Of a stretch of 64,000 nt of DNA, positions 30,388 through 41,699 are shown piece after piece. The notes under the pieces are model-generated. The model was not told the origin of the DNA. It saw nothing but the letters and a program-made list of their open reading frames with translations, and ran no database searches. The DNA lies in the NCBI GenBank assembly GCA_023376005.1, contig CM042160.1, forward strand, positions 81,658,808-81,722,807, given 5' to 3'. Source of the DNA: Doryteuthis pealeii (Eukaryota; Mollusca; Cephalopoda; Myopsida; Loliginidae). How positions within the stretch are numbered: position 1 is the first letter of the stretch; the number at the start of each line of letters is the position of its first letter. Made by a program: the position numbers and the translations under genes.

Positions 30388-30750
30388 GTGTGTGTAATAT
30401 TATTTACAGTAAATCTTTGGAGTCTACTGTATGGTGAATTAGTAGAAGGCTGCCAACCAGTTGGAAGACCACACCGACGTTTCAAAGACATCAGCATGAA
30501 AGATATGAAGATATGCCACATTAACACCAACACAAGGGAGGTGAATGCAGAAAACCAAACAGTCTGGAACCTCCTTGTCAAACGAAAAGGAGTGAAACAG
30601 AGAGGAAAGTAACTGCCACAGCGAAGAGAGCCAGAAGGAAGGAGGGACAACAGCAGCCCCCTGCAAGAATCACTGTTTGTATGCAGTCAATACACCAGAG
30701 ACTGCCATTCAATAATTGGTCTGCTCAGCCACTTGCTCAGATGCAGGTAA
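30388..30750 (+). pseudogene. LINE ORF C-terminal remnant
   Basis: The frame reads LLYGELVEGCQPVGRPHRRF, KDISMKDMKICHIN and, after decay, TVWNLLVK, the standard C-terminal block of RTE/Jockey-like reverse transcriptase ORFs. A shifted frame gives CSQY, then CHSIIGLLSHLLRCR and TAA, the terminal zinc knuckle. The 5' part is missing. A dead, truncated insertion, plus strand. Confidence 0.8.
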
Positions 30751-30892
30751 AAAAAATTGGACTCTACTCCATCGTTTTTAGCAGACAGAAGGGTACCAAC
30801 AACCAATATTATTCAAATAAAAGAGGAGACACTTATTAGATTTTAAGAGCAAAATGATATTTTGGTAATTATGAACAAAAAATACAAACTTG

Positions 30893-31180
30893 GGTAAAAA
30901 AGAACAATTTCCTCGTAAATTCCTACCATAAATAAACTGAACCCTCATTTTATGTCCGTGTTTTTGCAATAAATGTTTTATTTTTCTTGCACCCGTTATT
31001 TTACAATACTAAATATATTTTCTTTATTTGTTAAAGAATAAAGAATAAAGAAAATATATTTAGTATTGTAAAATAATGGGTGCAAGAAAAATAAAACATT
31101 TATTGCAAAAACACGGACATAAAATGAGGGTTCAGTTTATTTTATGATGGGAATTTACGAGGAAATTGTTCTTTTTTACC
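30893..31180. mobile_element. Near-perfect palindrome of 288 bp
   Basis: Arms run from GGTAAAAAAGAACAATTTCC to its inverse ending GTTCTTTTTTACC, with TGAACCCTCATTTTATGTCC and its inverse. The loop is about 15 bases around TTTGTTAAAGAA. Its inner arms are shared with 32138-32732. The flanks CAAACTTG and AATTTCAG do not match. Confidence 0.9.
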
Positions 31181-31189
31181 AATTTCAGA

Positions 31190-32130
31190 TAATGTGCACG
31201 CACTATTTTATTCTAGAAATTTGTCAAACTAAAGTTCATAACTACCACCCTGTGCGTGAAAAATTTAACAAAACGAAAAATCTTCCCACGATCATTTTCA
31301 CCTCTTGCGTCATATAAAAAAAAATCCCCCTAATTTGTATTCACGCTAAAGTGGTTTTAATATTTTCCCAATAATTTTGATACTCATTATCATACACAAC
31401 AAATTATTGGATTATTTTTTTTCTTTCGTTTTTGACGGGTTCCTGCTCCTGCTTATTTTATTCCCCACACCTTTCACATACAAATATATATCCTGAATCA
31501 CTTGTTCTTTCTCCCTCAGTGTGAAAAGTTGTTTTATACTTCTTCTTCTTCTTCTTCTTCAATTACACAATACTCGGCTTTTTATTTCGACTGATAAATT
31601 TGAAAGACAAAAACAGAGATATCAAGTTTTTTTTGAAAGATTGTAAGTATCAAAATATCAAGTTATATGCTTTTGTTTTTTATTTTTAGTAAACAAGTTA
31701 CGACGTCCATTTGACTATTTTTAAAAGATTTATTTTTTTAAACTGGTGCTACTACTCAAAGTTAGCAGACAAGTTTCCATGACTTTTAGAATAATTTTTC
31801 TTTTTAAAATTGAAATATTTTGTTTGTTTCTCTCCGCTTCAACCGAAACCCTAAACCCCACAAAGTTGTAATTTGAAGTAAGTATTAATTTGTCTCTTTA
31901 GTTTGTTCTCAAAATTTGTTTAATTAGAAAGAAATATATCGTTAATATTTTAAAGTTGTTTTTGAAAATATACTCGAAAGAAAAAACAAAACATTTAGTC
32001 TAGAAGTGCAAATATTTTGTTTTTATTTTTGTCGACATTTCGAAAAAAAAAAAGTTTACCCCTTTTTTATGGTCATTTGAAATCATATTCAATTTTCTAA
32101 AACTATGTTTTCGTTATACACGATATACAA
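31190..32130 (+). other. Low-repeat stretch, possible promoter or 5' exon region
   Basis: No repeat family covers this stretch, apart from a (CTT)n run near 31540. GTAAGTAT occurs at 31643 and 31873 after unremarkable sequence and would serve as a splice donor. The gene beginning at 54438 needs an upstream non-coding exon, so this is one candidate, on weak grounds. Confidence 0.25.
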
Positions 32131-32137
32131 TATTTCT

Positions 32138-32732
32138 GGTAATGAAGGACTATTTGCTCGTAAATTCCTACCATAAAATAAACTGAACCCTCATTTTATG
32201 TCCGTGTTTTTGTATTAAATGTTTTTTTGTTTTTTTCACCCGTTATTTTACAGTATAAAATATATTTTCTTTCTTTATTTTAATATTCATTTCAATGTGC
32301 ATATTCTAAAAGTTTTTATTTTGTGAGAATGTTTAGTTTTAAAGTGGGGGGCTCGTTTTACAATTTAGGCATAAATTGGATGCTCCTTTTATGACCGTAA
32401 TTTTGTTTTTTTTTGTCGATGATCATTAAAATCTGACATTTTTATTTTAGAGTAGCAAAGCCAAAAATAAAAGAAATAACAACAAAAAGTAATATTCAAC
32501 TTTTTACTCGTAAATTCCTGCCATAAAATTAGGCTTGGGCATTTTCACAAAATAAAAGCTTTTAGAATATACACATTGAAGTGAATATTAAAATAAATAA
32601 AGGAAATATATTTAGTATTGTAACATAACGGGTGCAAGAAAAATAAAACATTTATTGCAAAAACACGGACATAAAATGGGGGTTCAGTTTATTTTATGGT
32701 AAGAATTTACGAGCAAATAGTCCTTCATTACC
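32138..32732. mobile_element. Inverted-repeat DNA transposon, 8-bp target duplication (family N)
   Basis: The ends GGTAATGAAGGACTATTTGC and its inverse GCAAATAGTCCTTCATTACC flank a 595-bp element with no coding frame. ATATTTCT is duplicated at 32130-32137 and 32733-32740. Inner arm sequence is common with the 30893 palindrome. Confidence 0.92.
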
Positions 32733-33123
32733 ATATTTCTTAAAAATTGAATTCTAAAATAAAAACATAAAACATTTTTTAAAGTCGCTCGGCAAAAACA
32801 AAACATTGAAATTGTTCGTTGACGTTTCATGTTCATCTGACACTTGGTCAATCAGGAAAATAATTTAATTTTACAGTTATTTAATTTTAACAATGTTTAA
32901 TATTAATACTTACTAACATGTTGTATATTTAAAAGTCGGACACCCCACCCCCACCCACCAAAAAGAAAAAAACTAATAATTTGATTATTTTTCAGTCCCT
33001 TAAAAATGAAATGTGTGTTGAATACGAATTTGTCTAGATTAAAAGTGCAGTAAAAGTAACCTGAACCCGACCAATTCTTTAAAAAAAAAATTTTTTTAGA
33101 TTTTATTTTCCGATGCAAGTATC

Positions 33124-33608
33124 GGTAATTTATGAGGAAGTGCGTCCCGGTCTCCTGCCTCAAAAATTGCTACCCAGTGACTATTAAAATAACGACCCAG
33201 CTCGGTCTATTCAAAACTATCCATCTTCATCTATCTCAATTTGTTCCTATTTATCTATATTACTTTAAATACTAAGATTTTTTCAAATTCATGTTTGTTT
33301 AATGTCTTGTTTTTAGTTTAAATAAACAAAAATTACGACAAAAAAGCGACCCCCCCCCAAATACATTTACTTGTCGAAAATATCTATCTCCATTTGTTCA
33401 TATCTATCTCTATATTATTTTGTTTGTTTATCTATCTATCTATCTCAGTCTATTCCAAACTATATATCCATCTTCATATCTAAACAAGAATTACGACAAA
33501 TTACGATAAATAAACAAGAATTACGACGAGCTGGGGTTGTTATTTTGATAGTCACCGGGTAGCAATTTTTGAGGCAGGAGACCGGGACGCACTTCCTCAT
33601 AAATTACA
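33124..33608. mobile_element. Inverted-repeat DNA transposon (family M), copy 3
   Basis: It is flanked by CAAGTATC at 33116-33123 and 33609-33616, exact. Ends start GGTAATTTATGAGGAAGTGC. The interior carries the C-run and ATCT-rich repeats shared with copies 1, 4 and 5, in the opposite orientation. Confidence 0.95.
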
Positions 33609-33654
33609 CAAGTATCATTGGGGAACGAGAAAAGTTTTGGTAAACTATTAAATC

Positions 33655-33935
33655 TGGAGGCGCATGGTGTATGTTTGTTGGAAATTTACTCGCCGACCCG
33701 AGTTCAAATTCTGGATGAAGTTGTTTGCATTTCACATAGCACTAAATAATACCCTTGGGAAAGGTATGAATCCAACTACTCCCCCTTCAGCTATGGGTAA
33801 ATAAATAGCAGGACAGAGAGGGCTCTTTAACCTTGGTTAGGTAAGGAACACTCCGAATTCAAACCTTTTAAACTCTGCTTAAGAAATTGACCTTGTGTTA
33901 CATCCTGCTCGTGTGGAGGGGTTGGGAAATATATT
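33655..33935 (+). repeat. SINE family S2
   Basis: Head phrases GGCGCATGGTGTATG and GAGTTCAAATTCTGG are followed by the S2 body (CAGCTATGGGTAAATAA, CCTTGGTTAGGTA, GACCTTGTGTTACATCC). Confidence 0.75.
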
Positions 33936-33939
33936 ACCG

Positions 33940-33983
33940 AAAAGTTTATTAAAATCGGATTACTAATTTCTATTTTTTTTGTC

Positions 33984-34017
<34 letters not shown>

Positions 34018-34661
34018 CTGTCATATCCCTTAACGACAGGTGTGTGAATTGTTACAAGAGTTGTTACAAGAGTTGTTACAAAGAAAAACAGTTAATACAA
34101 AGATCCAATTATCCGATTGGGAAAAATTACTCACCATTATCTTGAAAAATAAGTAAATCAGTCGAGTTTTTTTTTTTTTTTTTTTTTTTACAACACGGTC
34201 AGTTTCTTTATTGATATTTTTTTTAGCAGAATTCTGTATTCATGGTTCTTTTACTAAAAAAAAAAACAAAAAAAAAAAAACTCCCTTATAGAAGGTTATA
34301 AAAATCTTCTGATATAATTATTCAGACTCTTATCTTTATAGAAAACAAAAAGTAAAAATCGTTTTTTGGCGGCTCAATTTTTCATATTTCATAAAATAAT
34401 AAAAAATATTTCCCCTAATATATTTTAGGAAAAAAACTATTTCATACATATTTTCATCCAAAGGTAAATAATTATGGAAATTTTCGTAAAAATCGGACCA
34501 TTAATTGATTTTTCATAGAATTTTTTAAAAAAGCCTCTCTAGTCATAACTTGTTTTTGGCTACATTAAATTTCAATTGATTTAACGGTGCAAAAATGTAA
34601 ACATTGTTTTTCTTTCATAATTTTCATTATTTTCGTAAGCTGAAATTTAAAAAAAAAATCA

Positions 34662-34693
<32 letters not shown>

Positions 34694-36220
34694 AAATGTA
34701 CAAAAAGTTTTCAATGAACTTTTATGCAAATTTCATTGTGTTAAATATAGTGGGGGGGGGGGGTTAAATTTCAAAGGGAAAATTGGTGATAGCTAAGTTA
34801 CTGCGTATATAAGAGTTAATCTAAGAGCGTAGGATGAATAAAAACAATTGTTTTACAAATTCAGTAAAATTTATTGATTTTACTTTTGAACAAGATATAA
34901 AAAGCTTTTTTCTTGAAATAAAGCTAAGTCAAAAATGACCATCATCAATTTTTGTACCAATCAAATAAGAATATAAGTTGGTTTTTTTTTTTTTTGTTGG
35001 GTGTGGGGATTTCTGCTTCGTTTTGTTATGGCACAAAACCGCAAATGTGTATTTATGTCTATCATGGCCTAGTAGGTCGTGTCTGTATGTAGTACTATGT
35101 ACGTATGTAAGCGTTACTTACACATTACTTACTATAAGACTCTTATAGTACTTATAAGACTAAATAATGTGAGGCGACCTACGCTTTAATGTGTACAGTC
35201 AATAGAGTGTGGTGAGGGGGTTGCCTAAATACTTAGTTTTATTTAAAATAAAATCTAAAATATATTTTTTAAAATGAAGTAAATAAGCTGTTAAAATTTT
35301 AAATTAAACTAAACGAAACGAAACTAAATATTGATTTATCTTCAAGATACGCACTTTAAAAAATTTTTTTAAAAAGCTAAAAAAGCTTTTTAAAAAAATT
35401 TTTTTTATTATAAAGGAATGCTTCTCATACGTTTTTTCTTTTTTTTTGGTGGGGGTAGGGATAAATTTGTTTTTCGTCTAATTTCTTGAATATTTTTCTT
35501 TTGCAATAAATTATTTTGGGCATTTTTCAATTCAATAAATATGAACTTTTTTTTTTTATTTTTTTTTTTTTTTTTTTACAGTGAGTTGAATTTTGAATTT
35601 GTTTAAAATTATACTAACGTTATTAATTTAATAACGTTAAGTTAATTTAATATTAACTTATTAACTTAGATGAAAAACAGGTTTATTTTCTCGAGGAAAA
35701 AAAAAGCAGATGAAAATACCGTAGTAATAGACTAGCAACCACTGCTAATTTGAAGGGAGTATTCCTTAAAAAATAAAAAGGACTGAAAAATTCGGGAGTT
35801 CCAAAATAGTAGCAGCTGTATTTAAATTAATATATCAAATGTACTATTAAAATCTATTAATTGTATTTATTAATTACTTAAAAACAGAAACTTTTTGTTT
35901 TCAAAAAATAAAAGCAATATTTTTATTTATTTATTTAAAGAACTTTTATGAAGAAAGATATTAACAGTTTTTTCCATCCCAAATGTTACGTTAAAATTGT
36001 AAACAAGCACCTAAAACCATTGAAAAAGAGGCTGAATGGTGGATCGCGTCGAAATTGACCAAAACAAATAGTTAATAACAAACTGCATATGTAATTATAT
36101 TTTTCTTTTCTTAATGATGGTTATTATGTTATTACTTATCGATTTAGACAAAATTTAACCTTAAATAATACATTTAATTATTCTTAATTCGCTTTTAAAA
36201 CTCGTAGTATCCAATTTTTT
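33940..36220. other. AT-rich intergenic DNA, nothing recognised
   Basis: The stretch has many long T and A runs (for example 33985-34010, 34170-34190, 34671-34693) and a G run at 34751. I recognise no gene, RNA or transposon family. Two short triplications (GAGTTGTTACAA near 34050) are minor. Confidence 0.5.
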
Positions 36221-36225
36221 TTGCC

Positions 36226-36487
36226 AGTCCCTATGGTTAGCTCAGTCGGTAGAGCATTCGGCTAGAAACCACAAGGTTCCTAGTTCGATACCGGTCCTCG
36301 TTAACTCAGCGTATGAGTAGCACAGGGATCTGTGCGGTAAAGTAAGGAGCTGATGGTAGGTGTGACGCTCCACCTCAGATACTAAAAACAATCTCCTTGG
36401 TTAAGCGCTATTGAAAGGGGGATAGACTCCCTCGCTGACTGGCTGATACCGACTATAGGCCGCCCCGACGACTTTACTTACTTACAT
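36226..36487 (+). repeat. SINE family S1, full length
   Basis: The best S1 copy. The head has A-box TTAGCTCAGTCGGTAGAGC and B-box AGTTCGATACC, then GTGCGGTAAAGTAAGGAGC and GACTGGCTGATACCGAC, ending in a TTACTTACTTAC tail. The acceptor-stem halves do not pair, so it is a SINE and not a tRNA gene. Confidence 0.88.
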
Positions 36488-36869
36488 TAGGTATGGCCAA
36501 ATTTTCCCCAACTAAGAATTAAAATTTAACAAAACTTTGTAAAAATGCATGAGACTTAACATAATTTTTGCTGCTTTATGAAGAGAAAGGATTTTTTTAA
36601 ATCACATGTAAAATTTTATTTTTTACAATTTTTAAAACGAGAGAATTTTGTAAATTAAAATTTCTGTCAAACTGGCACACTTTTTTGATGAGTCCTTTGT
36701 AACATGATTTATTTCATTGTTATAATTAAGAAATTCATAGAAAAAAAAATCATTTGTAAATTTAAGTTCTGTTCATTTAAGAAAAGGTAGACTGTGAATT
36801 CAGGGACGTAAATTTTTTTACCATAGTCTACCGGACAGATGTTAGTGTGGAATATGAAATAAAGTCCAA

Positions 36870-37485
36870 TCTTATTATAATGGAGATTATGTGCTTTTCT
36901 GTCTGTAACCAAAACTAAATCACTACTCAACTCACAATTCCCTTAGTTATTGACGTCATATTCACCATGAATTTGTTCTTATTTAAACCTCAATTATTGA
37001 TAAAATTGTTTTACATTATTAATAACGTTGACCATATCTACATACTAACAACATGCAATTTTATTTATATATACAACAAGATTGCGGTTTACAGTGTTAA
37101 TGGAAAGGCTAATTTGCATATTGATATTAAAAATGTGATTTTAATAAATATGTTCTTAGTATTATTGGTTTCTAACTGTTTGGTTTTATTTTAATGAATA
37201 TAAGCAAAAATCTCTTCAATGAATCTTAAATGAAATCCATTAACAAGATAAAATAACTGTCATTTTATTCTTTATTTCCTCTTTTAACTAAATACTTAAA
37301 TTAGAAAAATAACAATGAAAGACGAGATTGATGGAAGAGTAAGTTTCAGTTGTTCTATTTTTCGATTATACTCCCTCTGTTTCAAATCTTTTTATCTGCA
37401 TTTCATTAACCTTTCTAATTTAATACGATATTTTATTGCATTAAAACTTAAATACTTGCACCCGGAGGGTGCATATATTTGCTAG
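36870..37485 (+). mobile_element. Helitron family A, full length (616 bp)
   Basis: It starts TCTTATTATAATGGAGATTA after A. It ends with the hairpin GCACCCGGAGGGTGC, then ATATATTTG and CTAG, followed by T. The same ends and A/T target recur at 51702 and 56651. No Rep/helicase coding. Confidence 0.9.
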
Positions 37486-37559
37486 TGTATATAATATTTT
37501 TAATTCCTGAACACTCACATGACCATTATTACACTGTTGTAGTTTCATTATTATTGTTA

Positions 37560-38020
37560 CTGTTATTTATACTAAAGCTGAACGAATCAATGTTTGACTC
37601 CTAAAGGCTTTGTTTACTGTTTCGTTAAACTAAACAGTAAACAAAGCCTTATTTAGTATAAACTTTAACGACACGAAAGTTATACTAAATAATTCCTTGC
37701 TTTTAGGATTGAGTTATGTTTGAAAAAATTCCGTTTTAATTGGTTCTGATTAGTCTTAATTTGCAATTAAGTCAAAAAACGACCAATCTCTTACTTTATA
37801 GTCTGCTTATCACTTTCTTCCTCTCTATGTATATCTTGATTACCTCCTCTTATATATGTTAGTTTCTCTGGGAGTGAGAGAGAGAGAGAGAGAGATGGGA
37901 GAATTTGAAATGTATTGGTATGTTAAAAACAATCTCCCTGGTCTAGTTCTTGTGAAAAGGGAATAGACTCCCTCACTGTCCAACTGATACAGACAATAGG
38001 CCACCCCACCAACTTTACTT
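37560..38020 (+). repeat. Dispersed repeat C copy 2 and S1 fragment
   Basis: Bases 37560-37925 match 18125-18475. They contain an extra hairpin (AAAGGCTTTGTTTACTGTTT against AAACAGTAAACAAAGCC). Bases 37926-38018 are the S1 3' half (AACAATCTCCCTGGTCTAG, GGCCACCCCACC). Confidence 0.7.
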
Positions 38021-38115
38021 AATATGAAATCATAAGTTGAGATTTAAGATTTTAAACTTGCATTGAGCACTTTTTTACTCTTATATCATACAATTTATTA
38101 TCATTATTATAATAA

Positions 38116-38740
38116 CTAGCAAATATATACACCCTCTGTAGGGTGCAAGTATTTAAGTTTTAATGTAATAAAATATTAGATTAAATTAGAAAGACTAATG
38201 AAACTAAATAAGAATGCATATAAAAAGACTTGAAACATAGGGGGGTATAATCGAAAAATAGAACAACTGAAACTTGCCCTTCCATCCCTCCCGTCTTTCA
38301 TTGCTAAATTTTCCTAATTTAACTATTTAGTTAAAATAGGAAGTAAAGAATAAAATTACAGTTATTTATTCTTATTAATCGATTTCTTTTAAGATTTATT
38401 CCTGAGATTTTTGCTCATATTCATTTAGATAAAACCAAACAATTAAAAATCAATAATACCAAGCACATATTTATTAAAATCAAATTTTTAATATCAATAT
38501 GCAAATTAGCCTTCCCGTTCACACTGTAAACCGCTATTTTGTTGTATATATAAATACAAGTGCATGTTTATTAGTATGTAGATAAGGCTAACAGTATTAA
38601 CAAAGTAAAACAATTTTATTAATAATTGAAGTTTTTAAATAAATCATGGAGAATGTGATGTAAATAACAAAGGGAATTGTGACTTGAGTAGTGATATAGT
38701 TTCACTTACAGACAGATAAACACACTATCTCTATTATAAT
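38116..38740 (-). mobile_element. Helitron family A, 5' end clipped
   Basis: On the minus strand it ends with GCACCCTACAGAGGGTG, TATATTTG and CTAG (38119-38116), followed by T. The 5' TC end is replaced by the LTR element boundary near 38745. Confidence 0.85.
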
Positions 38741-38744
38741 TGTA

Positions 38745-39598
38745 AAACTATGTTGGTCGGGGTGCCAAATGTAATATTATGATCTGGTCACGGGACCAAA
38801 TGTAATACAATGCTGTCGCGGCGTCGAATCTAACGCGATGGGTGTTCTTTGACCCACAGGAAAGTTGAAGTGCTTGTCCCGGGCTGTACCTGAAAATGAC
38901 CAAATTCACCAAGGTTGTTCCACAATTAACACGAACGCGTTTTTAACAATAAAAGACCTTTATTAATCATACAGTGATTAAAAATCATGTACAATCACAA
39001 AGGGGTATCGAGTTGAAGTTGAGTCGGTATTTTGTGGACTGACTGGCGATATATGCTGGGTTCTGATTCAAATTCAGGACTTTGAGTAACAAGATGACAA
39101 AGCAAAGGCTGTGAGACGGAGCTATCCAATCTGGCCAAGAACCAGCTCTCCAATCTGGTCAAGAACCAGCTCTCCAATCTGGTCAAGAACCAGCTCTCCA
39201 ATCTGCCTGGGACCCTTTTGGGTCCTCTTTTATGGGTTCCAAACCCCCAAATCCAGGGCTCTCATTGGCCAGCCAATAGAAACGCCGGACCAATGGCCCT
39301 ACAGTGTAAACATCAGGAGGTGTACGAAACCCCACCCACGCGGTCGCATTTGATTGGACGGCCAATCAAAATCATGGCATTGGGTTACATATCTCGGAGG
39401 TGGGTAACAAGTCTCCGCCCCAGTTTCCTGATTGGTGAGGCACCTGATAATATTTTTATTATTGTATAAATGGTCTTGTCAGTTGCTATGATAATTCCCA
39501 GGAACTGGCCTAAGACCACCCGGGTAAATTGAGATTATCAACATTTTAAAGATTTAATCTTTAAACTGTTTTTGCTAAATAAATGTCCTTATCTTACA
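38745..39598 (-). mobile_element. LTR of a retrotransposon with primer-site stub
   Basis: On the minus strand an LTR of about 798 bases runs from TGTAAGATAAGG (39598) to GCATTGTATTACA (38801). It has CCATAAAAGAGGACCC as a TATA-like box, AATAAAGG as a poly(A) signal and CCAAT phrases upstream. It is followed by TTTGGTCCCGTGACCAG, a primer-site-like stub of the kind seen in BEL/Pao elements, and about 50 internal bases. A 24-bp unit (GAACCAGCTCTCCAATCTGG) is repeated three times after the TATA box. No gag-pol remains. Confidence 0.75.
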
Positions 39599-39599
39599 C

Positions 39600-40220
39600 A
39601 GTCCCCACAAGAACAATAATAGATATGGATATATCAGCAGCCATTCCTTTTTCATCAACTGATTTCTGCCATTAGAATTCCCCTTCTTCAAAATTACTTC
39701 CTATCTTGTGTCGACGCTACAAGAATGATAATATATATTTATATGAAAACATTTGTATAAACAAAAAGTCATTTGTGTTATATCAACCATCAACCGACTT
39801 TTAGCCATTAGAATTTCTTTGTGTTAGAGTAATTAATTTTATCTAGTGTTGACTTTACCACACCACTGACTTGTACTCTAATCTAAGTCGCTTGTATGAC
39901 TCTAGACTCAATTGTTATTTTTAAGTATCTAGTCAGATATCGCCAGCCACTCCTTGACACCGCTCTGGTGTTATATAATAAAAAATATGAGTCCAATTAA
40001 TTAGTTTTAAGGGTTGAAATGGAGAATGTGCTGTTGCCCAAGCAGCAATTCCCACCCACCCTTCCACACTGCTGCTGGAAAGGTAACAAACTAATTCAGT
40101 TTGGCAGCGGCAGTGCTGCAGGAGTTACTGTATAGTGCTGAAGTTCACTGGTACAACATCTTAGGGAGTACAGCTTTAGGGATATGAAAATAAATCAGTG
40201 GTTTAAATTAATTTGCACAG
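39600..40220. other. Unassigned stretch
   Basis: Phrases around GCCATTAGAATT recur twice (39670, 39810) with surrounding similarity, suggesting an old duplication. I recognise nothing else. Confidence 0.4.
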
Positions 40221-40222
40221 AA

Positions 40223-40223
<1 letters not shown>

Positions 40224-40265
<42 letters not shown>

Positions 40266-40936
40266 CTCAATAAAGGAAGGAAGAACTCAACACCGTAATC
40301 CCATAATAAATTTATTTTGACGAAAATTGGGGCCCATATAAATCTAAGTTGATTTAAACCGGCTCCCCAAATTTTCGTCTCATCAGATGGGTCTCAATTC
40401 ACTTATGGACAAGCACATCACAAAAACCCCAAAGAGCTGAATATATATAAATTCAAACAAAAACAAAAAATAATAAAAAAAAATATATTTTTTAACAGTA
40501 TAGGATTGTAACCATAGAAACAGGAAGTGAATGAAAAAAAGAGATACATTTCAAGGTTGGCTTCTAGGGTGTCCAGACAGACAAAAAAGTGACAAGACAG
40601 AAAAAACAGAGTAGTATATTAAAATATAAATAGACAAGTAAATAAAAAAATTTTTAATTTAAACATTAGAGTATAATGATGTATAAAAGAAAATACTAGT
40701 TATGATATAAATAATAAAATAAATTAATAGTAAGATAATAATAAAAAAATAAAATTAAAAAATAATAACACCGTATGTTATGTATTTTTTCATAACTGTA
40801 TTCTCGTGTTGCATGTTTACGTGAATGCGCTTTTTTGTTTGTACGTGTGCGTATGTTGTCATGCGCGTAGACTGTGATGTTATGACCATATCCATGCGTG
40901 TGTGTGCATATGAATGACTGTATTCACGTGCGTATG

Positions 40937-40982
<46 letters not shown>
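40224..40982. repeat. (AT)n-bounded stretch with a hammerhead-like scrap
   Basis: (AT)n at 40224-40263 and 40939-40982. After the first, on the minus strand, CTGATGAGACGAAAATTTGG (40386 downwards) resembles a hammerhead core with a minimal stem. An inverse partner of CGAAAATTGGGG lies at 40321. The rest is A-rich. Confidence 0.5.
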
Positions 40983-40985
<3 letters not shown>

Positions 40986-41511
40986 TAAATATGGAAAATA
41001 AATCCAACAATATAAAGAAAATTTGAAAAAAAAAGTGTTCCGAAAATAGGATGAATTTAATTATTGATGTTTAAACATTTCGGTTTCATTAAACCTTCAT
41101 CAGGATGTATCTTGGGGTGAAGAAAATTATGGATGTTTTTATAGATGACAGGAGATGAAAATCTTTTACAGTTGTTCAAAAATGTTCTCCTGTTTTGAAG
41201 TGAATGGGCAGAGATCACTATAATTCAAGGTTGTTCTTTAATCTATGCATTGACTATTTAGGGTACTGTGATGTAAGAAGTGACATAGTTTCAGTTACAG
41301 ACAAATTGAGACTGAATCTACATTATTAATAGATCTCTCTAGGATATTTTTAAACAACTGTAAAAGATTTTCATCTCCTGTCATATATAAAAACATCCAT
41401 AATTTTCTTCACCCCAAGAGACATCCTGATGAAGGTTTAATGAAACCGAAATGTTTAAACATCGATAATTAAATTCATCCTATTTTCGGAACAATTGTTT
41501 TTTCAAATTTT

Positions 41512-41514
<3 letters not shown>
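40983..41514. mobile_element. Fold-back element carrying two hammerhead-like cores
   Basis: The arms (from AAAGAAAATTTGAAAAA near 41017, with the inverse TTTTTTCAAATTTTCTTTA at 41500) contain CCGAAAATAGGATGAATTTA and its inverse. Each arm carries CTGATGA plus a GGTTT/AAACC stem plus GAAA. (AT)n lies on both sides (40939-40982, 41515-41552). The pairing of inverted ribozyme-like ends recalls Penelope-like retroelements (inference). Confidence 0.75.
41421..41470 (+). ncRNA. Hammerhead-ribozyme-like motif
   Basis: CTGATGA (41426-41432), a GGTTT/AAACC stem II, GAAA (41448-41451), a short palindromic stem III (TGTTTAAACA) and then TC (cleavage predicted after 41463) follow the type I hammerhead order. 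One extra A sits before stem II and stem I has only three certain pairs, so activity is uncertain. The inverse copy at 41108-41060 has the same core. Confidence 0.45.
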
Positions 41515-41557
<43 letters not shown>

Positions 41558-41699
41558 GGTGTTTTAGAAAAAATATCATTTAGTAATCTGATAGCTTTAC
41601 AAATCTTTAAAAAAAAAAAAGCGTTGCCTATTAAAAACTAATAAAATTTTGTTCAATAAATCTGTGAACAGAGTTTTTGTAATATATATATATCATCCA

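Noticed and set aside
36226..36300. tRNA gene
   Set aside because: A and B boxes are present but the stems do not close and a SINE body follows, repeated elsewhere in the window.
39111..39353. Repeated SSPIW or ESWFLTRL frames
   Set aside because: They reflect a 24-bp tandem repeat inside an LTR, not a coding region.
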